DNA of 64,000 nt from Clostridiales bacterium. Its GTDB lineage: Bacteria > Bacillota > DSM-16504 > Desulfitibacterales > JAICDB01. Where the stretch lies: NCBI GenBank assembly GCA_020063565.1, contig JAICDB010000009.1, positions 1-64,000 of the forward strand. Reading direction: 5' to 3'. Numbering within the stretch: the first letter of the stretch is position 1; each line of letters begins with the position of its first letter. The position numbers and the translations under genes were made by a program. The notes under the pieces are model-generated. The model ran no database searches, was not told the origin of the DNA, and saw nothing but the letters and a program-made list of their open reading frames with translations. Positions 50,067 to 58,675 of the stretch are shown here, piece after piece.

Positions 50067-51707
50067 TTATGAATTTAAGATTTGCTTTGCCCTCTCGTCC
50101 AGTACGTCTGTCATAAATGGAATCTTTGTTACCTCTTCTGTTTCCCTATTTGCGCTGAAGAGGTCCTCTCTGGAGATTTCACCTAGGGAGAATTTTCTTG
50201 CACCCGCCATTAGCTGCTGGAGGCCTGCAGCCAGTTTGTCGGCCAGGGTCCAGATTGCTATAGCTCCGTAGGGGATGTTCTTCATTTCGTCTGCTCCTAC
50301 TTTTTCCTGAACATCATAGTATCCTGCAAAGATTTCTTCAGCCTTCATACCAAACTGAGAAACTGAGGCGGGTAGTTTATCCCAGTTACCGTTCAGTGCT
50401 TCTTTTCTGTCAGGGTTAAGTACTCCTTCAACGTTAGCGCCAAGGAAACCTGGGATCATAAGGGATCTACCCATACATACGAGTTTTGTAAATGGTGCTC
50501 CTAGCGCTAGCGCCTTAAAGATATGGTCTTCCCTTGCCAATCCTCCGGCAAATGCTATGTCAACAACTTTTTCTCCCTTTGCTGCCAGAATTGCTGCGTA
50601 TTCGTAAGCCTTAGAGTGGAGGTGAATTGATGGCACACCCCATGTTTCCATCATGTTCCATGGACTCATCCCGGTACCTCCACCGGAACCGTCTATTGTT
50701 AACAGGTCAAGCTTGGCTTCTGAAGCGAATTTAATTGCCATTGCCAGCGCTTCCATTCCGTAAGAACCTGTCTTTAAAGTAATGCGCTTGTAACCTAGTT
50801 TACGCAGGTATTCTACAGCTTCCATAAAGTTTTCCTTAACCTGTCCCGGTGAAGCTAAATCCGTATATCCTAACCTACTATGTCTTGCAAAGGACTTTAT
50901 TGCTCCGCTCTTGAATGCTTCCTGAACCTCCGGCTTAGTTGGGTCGGGGTCTACTACATATCCTCTGTTTTTCAGGAATAAAGCATAATCAAGGCTTGTA
51001 ACCTGAATTTCTCCACCAATATCCTTTGCTCCCTGACCCCATTTGAGCTCTATAATAACCTTATCTCCGTATTTATCAATTACATACTCGGCCACACCGT
51101 TTCTTGTATCTTCAACATTCAATTGAACGAGGATTGCACCGTATCCATCGTAATAACGTAAATAAGTCTCGATTCTCCTGTCTAATTCAGGAGCTTTCTG
51201 GATTTTACCGTTTTCAATGACAGCTTCCTTATCAACACCAACTACGTTTTCTCCAACTACAATTGGGAAACCTACCAGAGCAGCCCCGGTTGCAAAGGAT
51301 TCCCAGTACTTAGCGGCAATGAAAGTTGAACCTAGAGCGCCTGTCATGATAGGTACTCTGGACTTAGTTTTAACTTCGCTTCCAAATTCGGTTTCTACAC
51401 TGACATTAGGGAAAATACAGTCATCAGCAGAATTGGAGAGTCCCTGTGGCAATCCGTGGGCTCCATAGTTATACCCTTGAATCCTTAAAGAGTTATAGGA
51501 TACTCCAACGTGACAGGTGTTTCTGCTACCTGCTGTAACTGCTCCAAAATCCCTGGGGTAGAGCATTTTTCTTCCCTTCATACTGGAAAGGAATGTTTCA
51601 CACTTTCCCTGGCAGTCCGCTCTACAAAGAGTGCATAGACCGGATTCTGCGGGATTACCCCTGTTTACTGTTCCCAAGACATCATTTGCTTTTGGCCATT
51701 GAATCAT
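50067..51707 (-). CDS. FMN-binding glutamate synthase-like protein, stand-alone
   Basis: A 546-residue protein with an N-terminal Cys cluster (CTLCRADCQGKC) and a glutamate-synthase FMN/Fe-S barrel: IIELKWGQGAKDIGGEI, LTIDGSGGGTGMSPWNMMET and VDIAFAGGLAREDHIFKALA. It lacks the glutaminase domain and most of the Fe-S cysteines of the gltS-operon paralogue at 55420. Its leader has the same hexaloop-terminator element as the glnA and gltS units, so a role in ammonia or glutamate metabolism is likely. The reaction is not certain. Confidence 0.85.
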   Translation of the reverse strand: MIQWPKANDVLGTVNRGNPAESGLCTLCRADCQGKCETFLSSMKGRKMLYPRDFGAVTAGSRNTCHVGVSYNSLRIQGYNYGAHGLPQGLSNSADDCIFPNVSVETEFGSEVKTKSRVPIMTGALGSTFIAAKYWESFATGAALVGFPIVVGENVVGVDKEAVIENGKIQKAPELDRRIETYLRYYDGYGAILVQLNVEDTRNGVAEYVIDKYGDKVIIELKWGQGAKDIGGEIQVTSLDYALFLKNRGYVVDPDPTKPEVQEAFKSGAIKSFARHSRLGYTDLASPGQVKENFMEAVEYLRKLGYKRITLKTGSYGMEALAMAIKFASEAKLDLLTIDGSGGGTGMSPWNMMETWGVPSIHLHSKAYEYAAILAAKGEKVVDIAFAGGLAREDHIFKALALGAPFTKLVCMGRSLMIPGFLGANVEGVLNPDRKEALNGNWDKLPASVSQFGMKAEEIFAGYYDVQEKVGADEMKNIPYGAIAIWTLADKLAAGLQQLMAGARKFSLGEISREDLFSANRETEEVTKIPFMTDVLDERAKQILNS

Positions 51708-51742
51708 TTTGTTGCCCCCTTAAATTTTTGATATTTAATTAA

Positions 51743-51806
51743 AAAAGAAAAAAATCCCACCCGCCCGCACTGAAAATAAATGCAGGTAAGAGGGACTTCT
51801 TTGCCC
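51743..51806 (-). promoter_or_regulatory. ANTAR-type hexaloop/terminator leader
   Basis: On the minus strand GGGC-AAAGAA-GTCC (51806-51793) is a hexaloop hairpin with A1 and G4, and its 3' arm is part of the 5' arm of a terminator ending in T7 (to 51743). A second, upstream hexaloop was not clear. Confidence 0.6.
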
Positions 51807-51901
51807 ACAAAATATTAACTTTGGATACAAGAATAATTATATTTTAAAATTTTACCATTTACAAGCCGTTTTGATCTATGTATTTTGTATACATATAAAA
51901 T

Positions 51902-51940
51902 AGAGCACACCAATTCAGTAAGAATTGATGTGCTTTTTTA
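51902..51940. terminator. Terminator downstream of glnA
   Basis: AGCACACCAATTC-AGTA-GAATTGATGTGCT with T-rich sequence on both strands. Confidence 0.8.
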
Positions 51941-51981
51941 AGGGGGCCAAATGACCCAAGGGGCCATATGACCAAAGCTAT

Positions 51982-53313
51982 CTAAAACTGGGTAAGGTAT
52001 TTATCTATTTCCCAGGGGGTAACTTCTGTTTTGTACTCTTCAATTTCCACTTTTTTAGCTTCTAGGAAGCGGTTATAGACGTGCTCTCCAAGCGCTTCCT
52101 GAATTACTGTATCTTTCTTTAATTCCTCAATTGCTTCTTCCAGTGAACCTGGTAAACTTTCTATTCCCTTAGCCTGCATTTCAGTTTCAGACATTTCATA
52201 GATATTTTGATCAGTGGACGGAGGAGGAGTAAGCTTGTTCTTAATTCCGTCCAATCCGGCCTTAAGCATTACAGCAATTGCCAGGTAAGGGTTACATGAT
52301 GGATCCGGGTTTCTCATTTCTACCCTTGTTGATAATCCTCTTTTTGCAGGTACCCTGATAAGGGGACTCCTGTTTTTAGGTGACCAGGCAATGTAAACCG
52401 GCGCCTCATATCCGGGAACAAGACGTTTATATGAGTTTATAGTGGGATTTGTAATTGCAGAAATAGCCTTTGCATGCTTAATAAGTCCTGCAATGTACTG
52501 GTAAGCTATTTCGCTCAATTGCAATTTAGCATCCGGATCATAGAATGCGTTAGTTCCGTCCTTAAATAAGGACTGGTTAGTGTGCATACCGGAACCGTTA
52601 ATTCCCTTGATAGGCTTTGGCATAAACGTAGCATGAAGCCCGTGGTGCTGGGCAATAGTTCTAACGGCAAACTTAAAGGTAACGATGTTATCGGCAGTTC
52701 TTAAGGCGTCTGCATACTTAAAGTCAATTTCGTGCTGACCGGGCGCCACTTCATGGTGAGAAGCTTCAATTTCAAAGCCCATTTGCTCAAGATAGATAGA
52801 CATATCCCTGCGGGCATTTTCGCCACGATCTACCGGTGTAAGATCAAAGTAGCCGGCTTTATCGTGTGTTTCTAAAGTTGGCCTGCCGTTGGCATCAGTA
52901 TGGAAAAGGAAAAATTCACACTCAGGGCCAACATACATTGTGAATCCCATTTCTTCAGCTTCTTTAATTACATTTTTAAGGATTTGTCTTGGATCTCCTA
53001 TAAATGGTTTATCTTCGCTGTCATATACGTCGCAGATTAATCTTGCTACTGCACCCTGTTCGGGTCTCCAGGGAAAGATAGTGAATGAATCAGGGTCAGG
53101 TTTTAAATACATGTCAGATTCTTCAATCCTTACAAAACCGTCGATTGAAGATCCGTCAAACATTAACTCGCCGTCCAAAGCTTTTTCCAACTGCTCCACT
53201 GTAATAGCAACATTTTTAAGTACTCCGGTAATGTCAGTAAACTGTAACCTCACAAATCTTACATTCAACTCTTTTGCTTTTTCAAGTACTTCTTGCTTCT
53301 TGACCTTATCCAT
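51982..53313 (-). CDS. glnA: Glutamine synthetase, type I
   Basis: It forms glutamine from glutamate, ammonia and ATP. The 443-residue GS-I-alpha protein has [45 protein letters not shown] (metal ligands), [28 protein letters not shown] and [20 protein letters not shown]. The adenylylation Tyr motif of GS-I-beta is absent. GGGGGATAAATC precedes the ATG. The leader carries a dual-hexaloop terminator element. Confidence 0.97.
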   Translation of the reverse strand: MDKVKKQEVLEKAKELNVRFVRLQFTDITGVLKNVAITVEQLEKALDGELMFDGSSIDGFVRIEESDMYLKPDPDSFTIFPWRPEQGAVARLICDVYDSEDKPFIGDPRQILKNVIKEAEEMGFTMYVGPECEFFLFHTDANGRPTLETHDKAGYFDLTPVDRGENARRDMSIYLEQMGFEIEASHHEVAPGQHEIDFKYADALRTADNIVTFKFAVRTIAQHHGLHATFMPKPIKGINGSGMHTNQSLFKDGTNAFYDPDAKLQLSEIAYQYIAGLIKHAKAISAITNPTINSYKRLVPGYEAPVYIAWSPKNRSPLIRVPAKRGLSTRVEMRNPDPSCNPYLAIAVMLKAGLDGIKNKLTPPPSTDQNIYEMSETEMQAKGIESLPGSLEEAIEELKKDTVIQEALGEHVYNRFLEAKKVEIEEYKTEVTPWEIDKYLTQF

Positions 53314-53375
53314 GATTTATCCCCCTTTAGCTTGTAATCATTGGTATGGTATCAATATTAAAAAACACAAAAACA

Positions 53376-53462
53376 AAAAGCGCCCTCAAAATAGGTACAC
53401 TGATAGTATACCCACTTAAGAGAGCGCCATTGCTCTTTTTTAATGCAGGCCCCGTTGCCTGC
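53376..53462 (-). promoter_or_regulatory. Dual-hexaloop ANTAR-type leader of glnA
   Basis: On the minus strand P1 is GCAGGC-AACGGG-GCCTGC (53462-53445) and P2 is GAGC-AATGGC-GCTC (53435-53422). Both hexaloops have A at 1 and G at 4. The 3' arm of P2 is also the 5' arm of the terminator (GCGCTCTC with GAGGGCGC, then T5, to 53376), so P2 and the terminator exclude each other. This is the known architecture for ANTAR-protein antitermination. Confidence 0.85.
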
Positions 53463-53484
53463 CATATACAATTGACTTGCTAAG

Positions 53485-53513
53485 ATTATAGCAAACCAGG
53501 AATAAGACTGCAA
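53485..53513 (-). promoter_or_regulatory. glnA promoter
   Basis: On the minus strand TTGCAG (53513-53508), 17 bases, TATAAT (53490-53485), placing the start just before the hexaloop leader. Confidence 0.75.
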
Positions 53514-53650
53514 TACTTTTTTAATAATTTTTTCAAAAAAATAGAGTTGCAATTACAATAATCTTAGAAATTAGTTGTGTAACTGTCTTTGTGAATAAAT
53601 TTTTTAGTGATGTTTTCCACAAATTTGCAAAAAAATAATATAAAAAAGTA

Positions 53651-53679
53651 TTGACTTAATACATGTATCTTAGTATACT
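53651..53679 (+). promoter_or_regulatory. Promoter of the glutamate synthase operon
   Basis: TTGACT and TATACT (53674-53679) with a 17-base spacer. Confidence 0.78.
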
Positions 53680-53680
53680 A

Positions 53681-53756
53681 TTATTTAACCAAGTAAATAA
53701 TGGGTTGGGCAAAGAAGTCCTCTTTTCCGTTTAGTGCGGTTAAGGGGCTTTTTGTA
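53681..53756 (+). promoter_or_regulatory. ANTAR-type leader module 1 of the gltS operon
   Basis: P1 TTATTTA-ACCAAG-TAAATAA (53681-53700) is a perfect 7-bp hexaloop hairpin (A1, but A rather than G at 4). P2 GGGC-AAAGAA-GTCC (53707-53720) has A1 and G4. The GTCC arm is shared with the terminator at 53716-53755. Confidence 0.72.
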
Positions 53757-53796
53757 TATATGGACAAACTTACATTTAGAACCGTCCCCTGTGTGA

Positions 53797-53870
53797 ATGT
53801 GAATTAAAAGTAAATAATTTTGGGCACCGGAGTCCTCTTTTCCGCATATGCGGGTAAGGGGATTTTTTTG
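53797..53870 (+). promoter_or_regulatory. ANTAR-type leader module 2 of the gltS operon
   Basis: P2 GGGC-ACCGGA-GTCC (53822-53835) has A1 and G4 and shares its 3' arm with the terminator ending in T7 (53831-53869). The upstream P1 (within 53797-53818) is weak. Modules 1 and 2 are a tandem duplication about 115 bases apart. Confidence 0.68.
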
Positions 53871-53934
53871 TATACAAAGGACAAACGTCAAGTTGTATTA
53901 AAACTGGATAAACAATTTCAAGGAGGTTTGAAAA

Positions 53935-55053
53935 ATGCTTAGGGAAGGCGAAGTTCGGATTCCATCAGGATGTGCAATAGCTGGAATTATGAATAAAAAA
54001 GGTGAAGCTTTTTCGGGAACAAAGGTGGTAGACTCCATAGCGATTATGCATGACCGTTCCAACGGTCTGGGAGGTGGGTTTGCTGCTTATGGAATTTATC
54101 CTGAAATGAGCGAGCATAATGCACTTCATTTATTTTATGATAATAAAAATGCCAAGAAAGATGCTGAACAGTTCATTAACAAGCATTTTAGAATTACTCT
54201 CCAGGAAGAGATACCTACAAAAAGCACAGCAAAGATAAGTGGTTCTCCACTTATTTGGCGATATTTTGTAAAACCTCTTCCTGAACGTCTGATGGCTTCT
54301 GGATTAGAGGAAGATGATTATGTTATGAAGTGTGTCATGACAGTTAATACCCATTTACCGGGTGCATTTATCTTCTCCAGTGGCAAAAATATGGGAGCCT
54401 TTAAGGGGGTTGGCTATCCTGAAGATATTGGTGAATTTTTCAAGCTCCATGAGTATAAAGGACATGTCTGGACAGCGCACGGGCGTTTCCCGACAAATAC
54501 ACCCGGCTGGTGGGGGGGAGCACATCCCTTTACATTGCTTGACTGGTCTATAGTCCATAATGGTGAAATATCTTCTTATGATGCCAACAGGCGCTTCATA
54601 GAAATGTACGGTTACAAGTGTACTTTACAAACAGACACCGAAGTCATGGTATACATCTTCGATTTACTCCTCAGGCGGCATAAATTGCCACTTGATGTGG
54701 CGGTACTTGCAGTTGCAGCACCCTTCTGGGAGGATATCGACTATATGAGTCCTGAAAAGAAGGAACTTGTTAAGACCATACGGGCAATATACGGCAATCT
54801 ATTGGTCAACGGACCATTCTCGATTATTCTTGCTTGTGGAAAGGGCTTTGTGGCTTTAAATGACAGGATTAAGCTTCGTTCCTTGACTGCAGCTACTAAA
54901 GGTGATTTTGTTTATGTGGCAAGTGAAGAATCTGCAATCAGAGAAATATGTAAGACACCTGAAAAGGTCTGGTACCCACGTGGCGGAGAACCTGTCGTGG
55001 CATTTATGGAAGGAAGCTCACTGGTAGAAGTGCCGGAGCAGTGTGCGGTTTAA
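53935..55053 (+). CDS. Glutamate synthase glutaminase subunit (class II amidotransferase)
   Basis: A 372-residue Ntn-type glutaminase equal to the N-terminal domain of GltB. The nucleophile is probably Cys13 (SGCAIAGIMNKKG), exposed after removal of a 12-residue propeptide. WTAHGRFPTNTPGWWGGAHP and VHNGEISSYDANRRFIEMYG are the glutamine-site motifs. It supplies ammonia to the FMN subunit at 55420. CAAGGAGGTTTGAAAA precedes the ATG. Repeat B lies between it and the next gene. Confidence 0.9.
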   Translation: MLREGEVRIPSGCAIAGIMNKKGEAFSGTKVVDSIAIMHDRSNGLGGGFAAYGIYPEMSEHNALHLFYDNKNAKKDAEQFINKHFRITLQEEIPTKSTAKISGSPLIWRYFVKPLPERLMASGLEEDDYVMKCVMTVNTHLPGAFIFSSGKNMGAFKGVGYPEDIGEFFKLHEYKGHVWTAHGRFPTNTPGWWGGAHPFTLLDWSIVHNGEISSYDANRRFIEMYGYKCTLQTDTEVMVYIFDLLLRRHKLPLDVAVLAVAAPFWEDIDYMSPEKKELVKTIRAIYGNLLVNGPFSIILACGKGFVALNDRIKLRSLTAATKGDFVYVASEESAIREICKTPEKVWYPRGGEPVVAFMEGSSLVEVPEQCAV

Positions 55054-55134
55054 GCAATGGTTGATACTCTTAAAGAAGTAGGTAAAGCATATTGTATTAT
55101 TCGCGGATATATTGGAGTGAGTTAGGTTAAGGGA

Positions 55135-55340
55135 AGCTATGGTAGTGCTGAGAAAAGTATTGGAACGAGCTTAGTTAAACCCGGCAAGCCGTAGAAAAAA
55201 ATCGGGGCGAGCGTCATGGACGACGCGAGCCGAGCTCTGAGGCACGGACGCCGAATAGCGAGGGTACCCCGATTTTTTTTGGAGGCGAGTCGTAGGTTTA
55301 ACTTAGCGAGTGGAACCACTTTTGGAAGTGCTACCATAGC
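55135..55340 (+). repeat. Dispersed palindromic repeat, family B, long form
   Basis: The ends GCTATGGTAGTGCT and AGTGCTACCATAGC are near-perfect inverted repeats. Inside, CTTAGTTAAACC pairs with GGTTTAACTTAG and AAAAATCGGGG with CCCCGATTTTT. The left 38 bases match the copy at 14511. The innermost part is GC-rich (GACGACGCGAGCCGAG), unlike the genome. It sits inside the glutamate synthase operon. Confidence 0.85.
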
Positions 55341-55419
55341 CGTCCTTGCTACCTCAGAAAAAACTGTCGTGTGCGACAGACCGATGTAACGACGTTTCAC
55401 TTACGGAGGAGGAGAAACA

Positions 55420-56922
55420 ATGGCTCTAAGTTATGCAGTACCGAACTTTCTAATTGAAAGAGACGAGTCCAGATGTATTGATTGCCAGGTATGTGTAAGG
55501 CAATGTGCCAATGAAGTTCACAAATTTGATGAAGATGACGAAAAAATAGTTTCAGATACAATGAAATGTGTTAACTGCCACCGCTGTGTGGTCCTCTGCC
55601 CTACAAAGGCGCTTACTGTAAGGGAATTTCCCCTTGAGTTTAAGAAAAACGGTCACTGGAAGAGTGATGACATAAAATCCATCTATATTCAGGCTGAAAC
55701 CGGAGGAGTTCTCCTGGCGGGAATGGGAAACGACAAACCTTATCCAATCTACTGGGATAAAATGCTTATTAATGCCAGCCAGGTTACGAACCCTTCAATT
55801 GACCCGCTAAGGGAGCCCATGGAGATAAAGACATTTCTCGGCCGTAAACCTGCAAGCCTGGAAATAGAAAACGGCAAGCTGAAAACAAAGCTGCCGCCGC
55901 AGCTGGAACTGGAAGTACCTGTAATGTTTTCCGCCATGTCCTTTGGTTCAATAAGCTTAAATGCCCACAAATCCTTAGCTAGAGCTGCCAGGGAAGTGGG
56001 TACATTTTTCAATACGGGTGAAGGCGGATTGCACAGGGACCTTGCAGATTTTGGGGATAACTGTATAGTCCAGGTTGCTTCCGGACGTTTCGGAGTACAC
56101 CAGGAATATTTGGATGCCGGGTCTGCAATTGAAATTAAAATTGGTCAGGGTGCAAAGCCAGGTATTGGGGGCCACCTCCCTGGGGAAAAAGTAGGGCCTG
56201 AAGTTTCCCAGACCAGGATGATTCCCGAGGGAAGTGACGCAATCTCACCGGCACCACACCATGATATCTATTCAATTGAAGACTTAAGGCAGCTTATATA
56301 TTCGCTAAAAGAGGCAACAAACTACAAGAAGCCTGTTTTTGTAAAGATTGCAGCGGTCCACAATGTGGCGGCAATTGCTTCGGGAATAGCCAGGGCCGGG
56401 GCAGATGTAATTGCAATAGACGGCTTTAGAGGTGGAACAGGTGCAGCTCCTTTAAGAACAAGGGACAGTGTAGGTATACCAATTGAATTTGCTTTGGCTG
56501 CCGTAGATACCCGTTTAAGGCAGGAAGGAATCCGCAATCAGGTATCCCTTGTTATTGGAGGCAGTATCCGTAACAGCTCTGATATTGTTAAAGCAGTTGC
56601 CCTGGGTGCTGATGCCGTCTATATCGGTACAGCTGCTTTGATGGCCTTGGGATGCCACCTCTGCCAGAAATGTTACACAGGAAAATGCAACTGGGGAATT
56701 GCAACCCAGGACCCGCGCCTGGTAAAACGCCTCAATCCTGAAATAGGCGCCAGGAGGGCGGCAAACCTCCTTAAAGCCTGGAAGCATGAGATTAAAGAGC
56801 TCCTGGGTGGTATGGGAATTAATGCCCTGGAATCTTTAAGGGGTAACCGCCTGATGTTAAGGGGTATAGATTTGACGGAAAAAGAACTGGAAATTCTCGG
56901 AATAAAAGCAGCCGGAGAATAG
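55420..56922 (+). CDS. Glutamate synthase FMN/Fe-S subunit, archaeal type
   Basis: A 500-residue protein: N-terminal two-cluster ferredoxin (CIDCQVCVRQCANEVHKF; CVNCHRCVVLCP), then the FMN barrel (AMSFGSISLNAHKSLARAAR, TGEGGLHRDL, IGQGAKPGIGGHLPGEKV, AIDGFRGGTGAAPLRTRDSV) and C-terminal Fe-S cysteines (CHLCQKCYTGKCNWG). It makes glutamate from 2-oxoglutarate and ammonia. The archaeal-type GltS splits glutaminase, FMN and GXGXG domains into separate genes, as here. GGAGGAGGAGAAACA precedes the ATG. Confidence 0.94.
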   Translation: MALSYAVPNFLIERDESRCIDCQVCVRQCANEVHKFDEDDEKIVSDTMKCVNCHRCVVLCPTKALTVREFPLEFKKNGHWKSDDIKSIYIQAETGGVLLAGMGNDKPYPIYWDKMLINASQVTNPSIDPLREPMEIKTFLGRKPASLEIENGKLKTKLPPQLELEVPVMFSAMSFGSISLNAHKSLARAAREVGTFFNTGEGGLHRDLADFGDNCIVQVASGRFGVHQEYLDAGSAIEIKIGQGAKPGIGGHLPGEKVGPEVSQTRMIPEGSDAISPAPHHDIYSIEDLRQLIYSLKEATNYKKPVFVKIAAVHNVAAIASGIARAGADVIAIDGFRGGTGAAPLRTRDSVGIPIEFALAAVDTRLRQEGIRNQVSLVIGGSIRNSSDIVKAVALGADAVYIGTAALMALGCHLCQKCYTGKCNWGIATQDPRLVKRLNPEIGARRAANLLKAWKHEIKELLGGMGINALESLRGNRLMLRGIDLTEKELEILGIKAAGE

Positions 56923-56935
56923 GGGTGAGAAAGAT

Positions 56936-57412
56936 ATGAAAAGAGTTTATGCAAAAGAAGAATACTGTATTGGCTGTAGGTTATGTGAAATATATTGTAT
57001 TCTCTCCCATAGCGAATATAAAAATGATTTGATTAAAGCTTTTAAAAAGTCATTGCAGCGTCCTCCTGCCAGGATTCAGGTGGAGGAAGAGGGAGCCTTA
57101 TCCTTTGCACTGCAGTGCCGTCACTGTGATGAGGCGTACTGCGTCAAGTCCTGTATTACGGGAGCCATGCAAAAAGACCCTGAGACAGGTGTAGTATTTA
57201 ACGAAAAGGAAAGATGTGTCGGCTGCTGGACCTGTATTGCAGCCTGTCCCTATGGTGCAATAATCAAGGATGAAACTTCAAAAAAAATAGCTTCCAAATG
57301 TGATTTATGCGGTCAAAATGAAACTCCGTATTGTGTCCAAAACTGCCCTAACGGTGCGCTAATCTTTTCGGAAGAACCTCCATACAAAACTTCTGTTAAG
57401 GGGGGAGAATAA
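56936..57412 (+). CDS. Four-cluster ferredoxin subunit of glutamate synthase
   Basis: A 158-residue protein with 16 Cys in four motifs: CIGCRLCEIYC, CRHCDEAYCVKSC, CVGCWTCIAACP and CDLCGQNETPYCVQNCP, the pattern of DmsB/HycB-type electron carriers. It probably carries electrons to the FMN subunit. One base precedes the next gene. Confidence 0.9.
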   Translation: MKRVYAKEEYCIGCRLCEIYCILSHSEYKNDLIKAFKKSLQRPPARIQVEEEGALSFALQCRHCDEAYCVKSCITGAMQKDPETGVVFNEKERCVGCWTCIAACPYGAIIKDETSKKIASKCDLCGQNETPYCVQNCPNGALIFSEEPPYKTSVKGGE

Positions 57413-58675
57413 ATGGCTTACGTTATAATAGGAAATTCCGCAGCTGCCATTGGAGCTGTGGAGGGAATCAGAAAAGTGGATAGGGAAACCCCTATTACCC
57501 TGGTAAGCAGCGAGCCGTATCATACCTACTCACGGCCTTTGATATCATATTACCTGGCAGGTAAAGTTGAAGAAAGCCTTATGGTCTATAGAAAAAAGGA
57601 TTTTTATGAGAAAAACGGGGTTAAAGCCATCTTAGGTTGCAGGGCGGAAGCCCTGGATGTGGAAAAAAAGAGTGTTAAACTTGCAAACGGCCAAAAGCTA
57701 CCTTATGAAAAGCTCCTGATTGCAACGGGTGGAAAGCCATTCATTCCACCTATTGCAGGACTCGACAAAAAGAATGTCAAGACATTTATTAAGCTAGATG
57801 ACGTCAAGGAAATAGATGCCCTTGTTTCTCGCGGTTCCAAAGTGATTATCCTGGGAGCGGGATTGATAGGCTTAAAGGCTGCTGAGGCACTGGCGGAAAT
57901 AGGAGCAGAAGTTGTCGTAGTGGAACTTGCTGAATATATTTTAAGCTCCATACTTGATGAGGATGCTGCAAAAATAGTCCAGAAGCATCTTGAAAACAAG
58001 GGAATTAAGTTCGAACTTGGCACAACAATAGAAAAGGTCCTTGGAGATGAAGAAGTCCGGGCTGTAGAACTTAAAAATGGCAGCACTTATACATGCGATT
58101 TGACCATAGTTGCTATTGGGGTACGCCCTAACCTTGAACTGGTAGAGGGGACACCTGTTACTACAGAGGCAGGTATTGTGGTTAATGATTCCATGGAAAC
58201 AAATATTCCAGGTATTTATGCAGCAGGGGACGTAACTCAAGGTTATGATATGACCTATGGCGAGAAACGGGTCCTGCCTATTCTCCCCAATGCGTACAAA
58301 CAGGGAGAAACTGCCGGCATTAACATGGCGGGAGGCAATGCAAAGTGGGCTGAAGGATTTGCCTTTAACTCAATTTCATTTTTTGGACTGCCCATGACAA
58401 CTGCCGGAATAGTTAATCCCCGGGAAGAAGGATATCAAGAGCTTGAAAAATGTGAGCCTGAAAATAATCTCTATAAAAAACTGGTTTTAAAAGACGGTAA
58501 GCTGGTAGGACATATCAGCCTGAACTGTATTGAGCGCAGCGGAATTTTAACATCCTTTATCAGGGAAAAAGTAGACATTACAAATATTGCGGAAAAATTG
58601 TTAAATGAAAATGGCCTCATTGTTTTAGAAGAAGAACTACGCCACCGCAAGTTAGTCGGAGGAGGTGCGGCCTAA
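57413..58675 (+). CDS. NAD(P)H/FAD oxidoreductase subunit of glutamate synthase
   Basis: A 420-residue pyridine-nucleotide-disulfide-type reductase: YVIIGNSAAAIGAVEGIRKV (FAD), VIILGAGLIGLKAAEALAEI (NAD(P)), TIVAIGVRPN and GIYAAGDVTQGYD. It resembles nitrite-reductase/rubredoxin-reductase-type FAD proteins. It would supply electrons to the ferredoxin subunit, in place of GltD. Confidence 0.9.
   Translation: MAYVIIGNSAAAIGAVEGIRKVDRETPITLVSSEPYHTYSRPLISYYLAGKVEESLMVYRKKDFYEKNGVKAILGCRAEALDVEKKSVKLANGQKLPYEKLLIATGGKPFIPPIAGLDKKNVKTFIKLDDVKEIDALVSRGSKVIILGAGLIGLKAAEALAEIGAEVVVVELAEYILSSILDEDAAKIVQKHLENKGIKFELGTTIEKVLGDEEVRAVELKNGSTYTCDLTIVAIGVRPNLELVEGTPVTTEAGIVVNDSMETNIPGIYAAGDVTQGYDMTYGEKRVLPILPNAYKQGETAGINMAGGNAKWAEGFAFNSISFFGLPMTTAGIVNPREEGYQELEKCEPENNLYKKLVLKDGKLVGHISLNCIERSGILTSFIREKVDITNIAEKLLNENGLIVLEEELRHRKLVGGGAA

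Noticed and set aside
53681-53870. Tandem gltS leader modules as a short CRISPR-like or glutamine-riboswitch element
   Set aside because: Only two copies, each ending in a terminator, without spacers; the known glutamine riboswitch core is not present. The hexaloop/terminator model fits better.
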